Made by a program: the position numbers and the translations under genes
Shown: piece by piece, positions 1 to 4,563 of the stretch
Layout of the letters: each line of letters begins with the position of its first letter
How positions within the stretch are numbered: position 1 is the stretch's first letter
Notes under the pieces: generated by a model
The model's input: only the letters and a program-made list of their open reading frames with translations
What the model was told of the DNA's origin: nothing
The model's database searches: none
NCBI GenBank assembly: GCA_946887105.1
Contig: CAMPKJ010000299.1
Location: forward strand, 1 to 5,761
Direction: 5' to 3'
Length of the DNA stretch: 5,761 nucleotides
DNA from: an uncultured Acidobacteriota bacterium
GTDB taxonomy: Bacteria > Acidobacteriota > Thermoanaerobaculia > Gp7-AA8

Positions 1-66
1 CTGTCGGTTCGACGACGACTGTTTCGTTTCGATCGGCTGCTCGCGGTCGGTTCTCGGCTCGGCCAT
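1..66 (-). CDS. Probable N-terminus of a divergent gene, product unknown (partial)
   Basis: On the - strand, a GGAGG ribosome-binding sequence (complement of 73-77) lies 6 bases before an ATG whose first base is at 66. An open frame then runs to the window edge. The 22 visible residues begin MAEPRTDREQPIETK and are strongly hydrophilic, with a Ser/Asn/Gln-rich end, so there is no signal peptide or membrane segment in this part. The family cannot be recognised from so short a piece. An in-frame ATG at 72 abuts the GGAGG directly and is a less likely start. The call rests on the ribosome site, its spacing and the open frame; the frame alone would be too short to mean much. If correct, the gene is divergent to the rest of the window and shares the intergenic region 67-305 as its upstream region. 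Confidence 0.5.
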   Translation of the reverse strand, partial: MAEPRTDREQPIETKQSSSNRQ

Positions 67-305
67 CTCCATCCTCCATGATTCGGTCTGGTGCGTTCCC
101 GGACGCGCGTGATGACGACTCGTCATCGACACCGGTCCGGTCACGCAACGCAACGTACGGCCACCGCCGAGATGCGACTGTTCGCATTCGAACGATGTGC
201 GACGCCCGCCCGATCCCGCGCCCCGCACGGGCACGGCTCGGGAAATCAATCAGGAAAATCCCTCATTGGTTCGCGACCGAACGAACGCGCGGGAAAGCGC
301 ACCCT
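67..305. promoter_or_regulatory. Intergenic region between divergent genes, with two short inverted repeats
   Basis: This stretch has no convincing gene; the long open frames crossing it are arginine- and proline-rich, as expected from GC-rich noise. It should contain promoters for the left-going gene at 66 and the right-going gene at 306. Two symmetric sites are visible. GATGACG (111-117) and CGTCATC (121-127) form a perfect 7-bp inverted repeat around ACT. ACCGG-T-CCGGT (131-141) is an 11-base palindrome. Lying side by side in a divergent promoter region, they could be operator sites. I see no clear -35/-10 pair matching a housekeeping sigma factor. Confidence 0.35.
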
Positions 306-545
306 ATGTTGTCGCCCATGAATGCAACCCTAACCCCTCAGGATCACGAACGGCTCGAGTCCATGATCGCGAACGTGCTGCACCGCGTGCCCACGCTCCG
401 CATCGAGCTCGAAGAGTTGCGCCGGCACATGCCGTCGGGAGCGGCCCTGTACTGCAGCAGCACCCTCGACCGCGTTCACTGGACGGCGAAGGTGCTGCAG
501 GAAATGCTGAGGCGGGACGCTCCGGAGCGCAGTCCACCCCGCTGA
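306..545 (+). CDS. Small hypothetical protein, 79 aa
   Basis: I do not recognise this protein. It starts [20 protein letters not shown] and is mostly helical in character, with a run of Leu/Glu/Arg residues around '[12 protein letters not shown]' and a '[14 protein letters not shown]' helix near the C-terminus. It is soluble, with no signal peptide or membrane segment. It has a single Cys in 'ALYCSSTLD'. The start at 306 is chosen because GGGAAAG (291-297) sits 8 bases before it. The ATG at 318 is in frame but has no ribosome site, although its product '[14 protein letters not shown]' would also look natural. The same frame is open back to 78, but that extension is low-complexity and unlike a protein. 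The gene is followed by a 68-base gap and then the BON-domain gene in the same direction, so the two may be co-transcribed. Real-gene status rests on the change in amino-acid composition after 306 and on the start signals. Confidence 0.55.
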   Translation: MLSPMNATLTPQDHERLESMIANVLHRVPTLRIELEELRRHMPSGAALYCSSTLDRVHWTAKVLQEMLRRDAPERSPPR

Positions 546-585
546 TCCTCCCATCCTTACTTCCACTAAACCCCTTGCGAACGAA

Positions 586-608
586 CCGGGCCGAGTCCCG
601 GAAAGGAG
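586..608 (+). promoter_or_regulatory. Ribosome-binding site of the BON gene preceded by a small hairpin
   Basis: AAAGGAG (602-608) is a strong Shine-Dalgarno sequence 5 bases before the ATG at 614 and fixes that start. Directly before it, CCGGG (586-590) and CCCGG (597-601) can pair around a 6-base loop, so a 5-bp hairpin abuts the ribosome site. The ribosome site is clear. Any regulatory role for the hairpin is only a possibility, since short GC stems are common in DNA of this composition. Confidence 0.55.
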
Positions 609-613
609 AACCC

Positions 614-1285
614 ATGGCCCTCGCAACTGCCACCCGTACCGATGCGGAAATTCAACGCGACGTCATCTCCGAGCTGACCTGGGATCCGCGGATCCAGGCC
701 AACGAGATCGGCGTCTCCGTCAAGAACGGAGTCGTCACTCTGAGCGGCTACGTCGATTCCTACGTGAAGCGCTATGCGGCGGAGCAGGACGCGTCGCGCG
801 TGACCGGCGTGCACGCCGTGGTCAACGACATCGAAGTGCGTCTGGCGTTTTCGTCGGAGCGCCAGGATCCCCAGATCGCGGAAGACGCGGTGCGTGCACT
901 GCAGACGAACATCCTCGTCCCCGCGGACAAGATCCAGGTGGTCGTGTCGAAAGGCTGGATCACCCTCAAGGGCGACGTGGAGTGGCAGTTCGAGCGCCGC
1001 GAGGCCGAGCGCGCCGTGCGCAACATCCGCGGCGTCAAGGGCGTCACGAACCTCATCGTCGTCAAGCCGCCCGTCGCGCCGTCCGAGATCAAGAAGAAGA
1101 TCCAGGACGCGCTGGTCCGCACGGCGGAAACGGACGCGAGCCGTATCACCGTGGAGGTCGACGGCGGACACGTCACCCTGAAGGGCACGGTCCACTCGTG
1201 GGCGGAGAAGAAGGAGGCGGAGCGCGCGGCATGGTCGGCGCCCGGCGTGCTCTCCGTCGACAACCGTCTGGTCATCAAAGTGTGA
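614..1285 (+). CDS. Triple BON-domain protein (OsmY-like), 223 aa
   Basis: The protein is built almost entirely of three consecutive BON domains, at about residues 10-77, 84-151 and 156-222. Each shows the family pattern: an amphipathic helix, a strand ending in a V/ITL-(S/K)-G turn ('GVVTLSGYV', 'GWITLKGDV', 'GHVTLKGTV'), a helix rich in E/R/A, and a closing 'V..V.N.(I/L)' strand. BON domains are known from E. coli OsmY and related stress proteins and are thought to bind membranes or lipid surfaces. OsmY is exported to the periplasm, whereas this protein begins [17 protein letters not shown] and has no signal peptide, so it is probably cytoplasmic or exported by another route. The start is set by AAAGGAG 5 bases upstream. 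The sensor kinase gene begins 22 bases after the stop, so the BON gene may be the first or second gene of a stress-related operon. The domain assignment is firm; the role in envelope or osmotic stress is inferred from the family. Confidence 0.9.
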   Translation: MALATATRTDAEIQRDVISELTWDPRIQANEIGVSVKNGVVTLSGYVDSYVKRYAAEQDASRVTGVHAVVNDIEVRLAFSSERQDPQIAEDAVRALQTNILVPADKIQVVVSKGWITLKGDVEWQFERREAERAVRNIRGVKGVTNLIVVKPPVAPSEIKKKIQDALVRTAETDASRITVEVDGGHVTLKGTVHSWAEKKEAERAAWSAPGVLSVDNRLVIKV

Positions 1286-1307
1286 CCCGGCTCCGGAGAC
1301 CCGACGC

Positions 1308-2516
1308 GTGCGAGCGGAACTGATGGAACCGGAACTCGAGAATGTTCCCCGGCTGCAACGGACGCTGCGCGACGTCATCGCGGTCACGGCTCTGCCCGCG
1401 GTCTGGGCTGGTGCGGATGCGCGGCAGATCTCGGTCGACGTCAGCGACGTCGTGTTCCGGGCGCGCGACCTCGACCTGGCCTACCTCCAGGTGCGCTGCC
1501 CTGAGGTCGTGGAAACGCTCCGGCTTCGCGACGACGCCGACAGCGAGCTTCTGCCGCGCATCCGCGCCATGATCTGGACCCGTTCCGCGGAAACGTCGCT
1601 CTCCGGCCTCCGCGGAACGATGGGCCTGAGCATCCACTTTCTCTCGACACTGCAAGGCCGGAACATCCTCGTCGCCGGCTCGTACCGCCCCGGCTTTCCG
1701 GAGGACGACGACCTCCTGATCCTCCGCCTCGCGAGCAATCAGGCCGGGTTATGGCTGGATCTGAAGGAGACGGAAGAAGCGCTCGCGGCCGAGTCGCGCT
1801 TTCGTCTCGACGCGAACCGCGCCCGCGACGACTTCTTCGCTCAGCTCTCCCACGAGTTGCGCACGCCCACCACTTCCACGCTCGGATGGATTCGGGTCAT
1901 GCAGAACGGACACCTCAGCGAGAGCGAGATGAAGGAAGCGATGGCCTGCATCGAACAAAGCGCACGCGCTCAGGCGCGGCTCGTAGACGATCTCCTCGAC
2001 GTGTCGCGCATCGTGACCGGAAAGCTCGAGCTTTCTCCCTCGCCGGTCTCGCTGAGCGAGGTTCTCACGAACACCGTCGGCATCGTGCGTCCCTCGGCCG
2101 CGAGCAAGCAGCAGACCCTCGACCTCGAGCTGCGCTCGCGCGAGCTGACGCTCATGGCCGACGCACCGCGACTGCAGCAGGTGTTCTGGAATCTGCTCGC
2201 GAACGCGGTCAAATTCACCCCGGCCGGCGGATCGATCCGGGTGGTGCTGACGCACCACGCCCAGACGGCGGTGGTCGTCATCACCGACGACGGCGCCGGC
2301 ATTCCGGCCGCACTCCTTCCGGTGATCTTCGACCGCTTCCGGCAGGGCTTGAACGGAGTGAAGATCGGCGGTCTCGGCCTCGGCCTCGCGATCGCGCGGG
2401 AGGTGATCGATCTCCACGGCGGAACGATTCATGCCGAGAGCGCCGGAGAGAACTGCGGCTCGACGTTCACGGTCACGCTGCCGCTGCACGGCGCGGCCGA
2501 CGGAGGTGGCCATTGA
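1308..2516 (+). CDS. Soluble GAF-domain sensor histidine kinase, 402 aa
   Basis: This is a two-component sensor kinase, expected to autophosphorylate on histidine and pass the phosphate to a response regulator. Residues about 20-165 resemble the GAF-type sensor domain of soluble kinases ('LPAVWAGAD', later 'NILVAGSYRPGFP' and 'LRLASNQAGLWL'). A short helix leads to the HisKA domain, whose H-box 'FFAQLSHELRTP' carries the phospho-acceptor His182. The HATPase domain has the N-box 'FWNLLANAVKF' (Asn299), the G1 box 'DDGAGIP' (327-333), an F-box region 'IFDRFRQG' and the G2 box 'GGLGLGLAI' (354-362). No membrane segment or signal peptide is present, so the signal should be intracellular. The ligand is unknown; one Cys (64) lies in the sensor domain. 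GTG at 1308 is preferred because GGAG (1295-1298) lies 9 bases upstream. The in-frame ATG at 1323 has only weak upstream sequence. The stop overlaps the start of the next gene, pointing to translational coupling. No response regulator is nearby, so its partner is encoded elsewhere. Confidence 0.93.
   Translation: MRAELMEPELENVPRLQRTLRDVIAVTALPAVWAGADARQISVDVSDVVFRARDLDLAYLQVRCPEVVETLRLRDDADSELLPRIRAMIWTRSAETSLSGLRGTMGLSIHFLSTLQGRNILVAGSYRPGFPEDDDLLILRLASNQAGLWLDLKETEEALAAESRFRLDANRARDDFFAQLSHELRTPTTSTLGWIRVMQNGHLSESEMKEAMACIEQSARAQARLVDDLLDVSRIVTGKLELSPSPVSLSEVLTNTVGIVRPSAASKQQTLDLELRSRELTLMADAPRLQQVFWNLLANAVKFTPAGGSIRVVLTHHAQTAVVVITDDGAGIPAALLPVIFDRFRQGLNGVKIGGLGLGLAIAREVIDLHGGTIHAESAGENCGSTFTVTLPLHGAADGGGH
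2502..2516 (+). promoter_or_regulatory. Strong ribosome site and TTGA stop/start overlap
   Basis: GGAGGTG (2502-2508) lies inside the last codons of the kinase gene. It is followed by TTG at 2513, which overlaps the kinase stop TGA (2514-2516). GGAGG is 6 bases from the TTG. No ATG or GTG start lies in this frame between here and the conserved region of the downstream protein, so TTG is the natural start. The arrangement indicates translational coupling of kinase and thioredoxin-fold protein. Confidence 0.75.
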
Positions 2517-3052
2517 CTCTGGCCTCGCCGGTCACGCCCGTGGATCACTGCCTCGGCCGCGAAGACGCACCGGTGACGCTGGTGGAGTACGGCGACTATG
2601 AGTGTTCTTTCTGCGCTGCCGCGCAACCGATTCTTTGCGACGTCCGCCGGCGCCTCGGCGAGGCGCTTCGTTTCGTTTTCCGCCATTTTCCCCTCCCGCA
2701 GGTGCATCCGCATGCGGAGCACGCCGCCGAAAGTGCCGAGGCGGCCGCGGAACAGGATGCGTTCTGGCTGATGCACGACATGCTGTACCGAAATCAACAC
2801 GCGCTGCGCGACGCGGATCTACTGGGCTACGCGGCCGAGCTCGGACTGGATACGCGGCGCATCGCAAAGGATCTCGTCCACGCGACGAAGGAACAACGCG
2901 TGCATCGTGATGTCTCGTCCGGGGTCCGCAGCGGGGTGGTCCGAACGCCGGCCTTTTTCATCAACACCGTCCGTCACGCCGGACCATGGGACATTGGCTC
3001 GCTGCTCAATGCACTGGAGAGAGCCGCACAAACCGCCACGCGAGGAGCATGA
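2513..3052 (+). CDS. DsbA-like thioredoxin-fold oxidoreductase, 179 aa
   Basis: The protein belongs to the DsbA/thioredoxin_4 group. 'APVTLVEYGDYECSFC' gives the first strand and the CxxC active site (Cys31-Ser-Phe-Cys34). An inserted helical region follows ('FWLMHDMLYRNQHALRD', 'LLGYAAELGLD'), and then 'VVRTPAFFIN' carries the expected cis-proline (Pro146) next to the active site. Close relatives occur as stand-alone proteins and as a domain fused to NhaA-type antiporters; this one is stand-alone. There is no signal peptide before the domain, so unlike E. coli DsbA it should act in the cytoplasm, as a disulfide reductase, isomerase or peroxide-linked redox protein. Two extra Cys (13 and 42) flank the active site. 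The start is TTG at 2513, set by the GGAGG described separately and by the protein beginning just before the conserved domain. It is coupled to the upstream kinase and ends at ATGA before the DUF5335-like gene. The fold is firm; the substrate is unknown. Confidence 0.88.
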   Translation: MTLASPVTPVDHCLGREDAPVTLVEYGDYECSFCAAAQPILCDVRRRLGEALRFVFRHFPLPQVHPHAEHAAESAEAAAEQDAFWLMHDMLYRNQHALRDADLLGYAAELGLDTRRIAKDLVHATKEQRVHRDVSSGVRSGVVRTPAFFINTVRHAGPWDIGSLLNALERAAQTATRGA

Positions 3053-3054
3053 TC

Positions 3055-3408
3055 ATGCAGACCAGAATGGTTACACGCGAGAGCTGGCAGAATTTCTTCG
3101 ATTCCTTCAGCCGTATCTATACCGGATCGCGGGCGACCCTGGAGATCCTGTCCGGCGACCTCGGCGCGCAGATGGAGGTCGAGGACGTCCCGCTGACCGG
3201 GGTCAGCTTCGACCTGACCGGACTGGAGCTGCACTTCCTGACGCGCGAGGGACATCTCGTCCATCGCATCGCCAGTCCGCTGCGTATCAGCATCGAAGAG
3301 CGCGAGGACGGCCTCATCGCGGCCATCGAGATCGGCTCGGAGGGCGACGACGTCGAGACCATCCTGAGGCTCATGGCGCCGATCGCGTCGCGATTGCTGC
3401 GCGCATGA
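3055..3408 (+). CDS. DUF5335-like protein, 117 aa
   Basis: The sequence resembles proteins with the DUF5335 domain: a start of the type 'TRMVTRESWQNFFDSFSR', then 'ATLEILSGDLGAQMEVEDVPLTGVSFD', and a beta-rich second half containing 'LRISIEEREDGLIAAIEI'. No biochemical function is known to me for this family. It is acidic, soluble and without export signal or membrane segment. The C-terminal 'VETILRLMAPIASRLLRA' is a probable amphipathic helix. GGAG (3044-3047) lies 7 bases before the ATG at 3055, the chosen start. The ATG at 3049, which overlaps the previous stop as ATGA, is in frame but only 1 base from that ribosome site. The alternative would add two residues. Its position directly behind a thioredoxin-fold gene and a sensor kinase suggests a part in the same stress response, by context only. 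Family assignment is from memory of the sequence pattern and should be checked by profile search. Confidence 0.78.
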   Translation: MQTRMVTRESWQNFFDSFSRIYTGSRATLEILSGDLGAQMEVEDVPLTGVSFDLTGLELHFLTREGHLVHRIASPLRISIEEREDGLIAAIEIGSEGDDVETILRLMAPIASRLLRA

Positions 3409-3458
3409 ACCTGAAGCAGCGGGATCGGAAGTTTCTCGCGCGCGAAGCCGAGCCGAAG

Positions 3459-3497
3459 ACCCGCGACCTCCGGACTGTCACGCCGGAGGTCGCGGGT
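3459..3497. repeat. Perfect 15-bp inverted repeat with 9-base loop, centred on a tRNA anticodon loop
   Basis: ACCCGCGACCTCCGG (3459-3473) is the exact reverse complement of CCGGAGGTCGCGGGT (3483-3497). The loop between them is ACTGTCACG. A G/T pair at 3458/3498 could extend the stem. The right arm covers the 3' anticodon stem, variable region and 5' T stem of the tRNA-like sequence. The left arm sits where the tRNA D arm should be. It does not look like an ordinary terminator because no T-tract follows and the downstream sequence continues the tRNA. A match of this length is not expected by chance. Possible readings are a recombinase core site, a fold-back duplication of the tRNA end, or a structured RNA. 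Confidence 0.85.
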
Positions 3498-3519
3498 TCG
3501 AGCCCCGTCGGCCCCGCCA
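3470..3519 (+). pseudogene. 3' part of a tRNA-Asp(GTC)-like gene, 5' half missing
   Basis: From 3470 the sequence reads as the 3' portion of a bacterial tRNA. It has an anticodon arm with loop CTGTCAC (3475-3481, anticodon GTC for Asp) and a five-base variable region AGGTC. The T arm is GCGGG-TTCGAGC-CCCGT (3492-3508), with a proper 7-base loop. A 3' acceptor strand CGGCCCC, discriminator G and encoded CCA (3517-3519) follow. The anticodon stem has four good pairs and an A-G mismatch at the loop-closing position; an intact stem would have C at 3474. The matching 5' acceptor strand (GGGGCCG expected) and a D arm (TAGCTCAG type) are absent upstream and downstream, so this cannot fold as a whole tRNA. 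A terminator follows as behind a normal tRNA gene. The best reading is a tRNA end left at the junction of an integrated element, or a decayed tRNA gene. Confidence 0.7.
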
Positions 3520-3535
3520 ATCTAAAGCACTCACC

Positions 3536-3558
3536 AGCCGCCATTCGGCGGCTTTTTT
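3536..3558 (+). terminator. Intrinsic terminator
   Basis: AGCCGCC (3536-3542) pairs perfectly with GGCGGCT (3547-3553) around the loop ATTC and is followed by a run of T to 3558. It lies 17 bases after the CCA of the tRNA fragment, which is typical spacing for a tRNA gene's own terminator. It would also end transcripts from the kinase/thioredoxin/DUF5335 cluster and separate them from the ABC genes. Confidence 0.88.
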
Positions 3559-3666
3559 GTTGCTCGCGGAGTACCGCCCGAACGGCGCCGATAGCACGGT
3601 GCCGGCTGCCGGAGAGTTTTCACCCCGTCCGCAACAACCGCCTGGGTTCTCTCGTAATGCACGTCC
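3559..3666 (+). promoter_or_regulatory. Upstream region of the ABC transporter genes
   Basis: After the terminator, 108 bases precede the ABC ATPase. A promoter is expected here, because transcription from the left is terminated, but no clear -35/-10 pair is visible. TAATGC at 3655-3660 could be a weak -10 element placed so that transcription would begin near the ATG at 3667. No Shine-Dalgarno sequence is seen before that ATG. A leaderless message is therefore conceivable but unproven. Confidence 0.3.
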
Positions 3667-4563
3667 ATGACAGCTCAGCTTTCCATTCTTGGCCTCTCGA
3701 AAACGTATCGGAACGGGACCCGGGCGTTGAAGGGGATTTCGCTCGATGTTCCGCCGGGGATGTTCGGGCTGCTCGGGCGCAACGGCGCGGGCAAGTCGAC
3801 GCTGATGCGCATTCTGGCCACGCTGCAGGAGCCGGACGAGGGGACGATCCAGCTCGGAGAGCTCGACGTCATCCGGCAGAAGGAGCGCGTGCGCGAGACG
3901 CTCGGGTACCTCCCCCAGTCGTTCGGCTTTCACCCGCGGGTGCGTGCGGAGCGGTTGCTGGATCACTTTGCGGTGCTGAAGGGGCTCGTCGATGCCGGAT
4001 CGCGGCGCGAGGTCGTGGAGGCGCTGCTGCGGCGGACGAACCTGTGGGATGTGCGCAACCAGCGCGTCGGCACGTTCTCCGGCGGCATGCGCCAGCGCCT
4101 CGGGGTTGCCATCGCGCTGCTCGGGAATCCGAAGCTGATCATCGTCGACGAGCCGACGGCCGGACTCGACCCCGAGGAGCGCGTGCGGTTTCTGAACCTG
4201 CTGAGTGAGATCGGGGAAGCGAGTGCGGTCATTCTGTCGACGCACATCGTCGAAGACGTCGAGGAGCTGTGCAGCAATCTGGCGATCATCGACCGCGGCG
4301 AGATCCTCCTGGCCGGGGCGCCGTCGCAGGTCATCGCGAACATCCGCGGGCGGATCTGGCGCCGCTCCGTGACGCGTGAGGAGCTCCCCGCTGTGGAACG
4401 CGAGCATGCGGTGATCTCGACGAAGCTGCTGGCGGGACAGACGATCGCGCACGTATATGCCGAGCAGTCGCCGGGGTCCGGATTCGAGCCGGTCGAGCCC
4501 GACCTCAAGGACGTCTACTTCGCGGTCATGGGCGGTCACCGCGGAGCGCGGGCGGCGGCATGA
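3667..4563 (+). CDS. ABC transporter ATP-binding protein, 298 aa
   Basis: This is the ATPase that drives the membrane partner encoded by the next gene. All nucleotide-binding motifs are present in order: Walker A 'GRNGAGKST' (37-45, with Arg where Pro is usual), Q-loop Gln84 in 'YLPQSFGFHP', signature 'SGGMRQ' (138-143), Walker B 'LIIVDEP' ending in Asp161-Glu162, D-loop 'AGLDPEE' and switch His193 in 'STHIVED'. The roughly 90-residue tail, ending near 'EPDLKDVYFAVM', is the C-terminal extension usual in ABC-2 type exporters. 'VRAERLLDHFAVLKGL' and 'RTNLWDVRNQRVGTFSGG' recall ATPases paired with large permease/M1-peptidase proteins. The substrate cannot be told from the sequence. The start at 3667 places 'LSILGLSKTY' in the normal position for the family, although no ribosome site precedes it. 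The stop overlaps the permease start as ATGA, so the two are translationally coupled. Confidence 0.95.
   Translation: MTAQLSILGLSKTYRNGTRALKGISLDVPPGMFGLLGRNGAGKSTLMRILATLQEPDEGTIQLGELDVIRQKERVRETLGYLPQSFGFHPRVRAERLLDHFAVLKGLVDAGSRREVVEALLRRTNLWDVRNQRVGTFSGGMRQRLGVAIALLGNPKLIIVDEPTAGLDPEERVRFLNLLSEIGEASAVILSTHIVEDVEELCSNLAIIDRGEILLAGAPSQVIANIRGRIWRRSVTREELPAVEREHAVISTKLLAGQTIAHVYAEQSPGSGFEPVEPDLKDVYFAVMGGHRGARAAA

Noticed and set aside
566..1387. Long - strand open frame antisense to the BON gene, and similar long antisense frames opposite the kinase, ABC ATPase and permease
   Set aside because: They are arginine/aspartate-rich shadows of GC-rich coding sequence, show no recognisable domains, and lie opposite genes with clear families.
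1751..2512. Upstream extension of the thioredoxin-fold gene's frame into the kinase gene
   Set aside because: The extension is Arg/Ser/Pro-rich out-of-frame kinase sequence. The true start is the TTG at 2513, with a strong ribosome site and the conserved domain beginning right after it.
3459..3497. Integron attC site or ordinary rho-independent terminator as the explanation of the inverted repeat
   Set aside because: There are no attC core-site motifs or bulged extra-helical bases in the stem and no integrase. The stem is followed by the rest of a tRNA, not a T-tract.
3409..3666. A circularly permuted or intron-split tRNA, with the missing 5' half placed downstream
   Set aside because: I looked for a GGGGCCG acceptor strand and a D-arm motif such as TAGCTCAG on both sides of the fragment and found neither.
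2907..4208. Long + strand open frame spanning the DUF5335-like gene, the tRNA fragment and part of the ABC ATPase
   Set aside because: It crosses a tRNA remnant and a terminator, and its sequence is low-complexity wherever a real gene uses another frame. Its 'PEVAGSSPVGPA' segment is the familiar false translation of a tRNA T arm.
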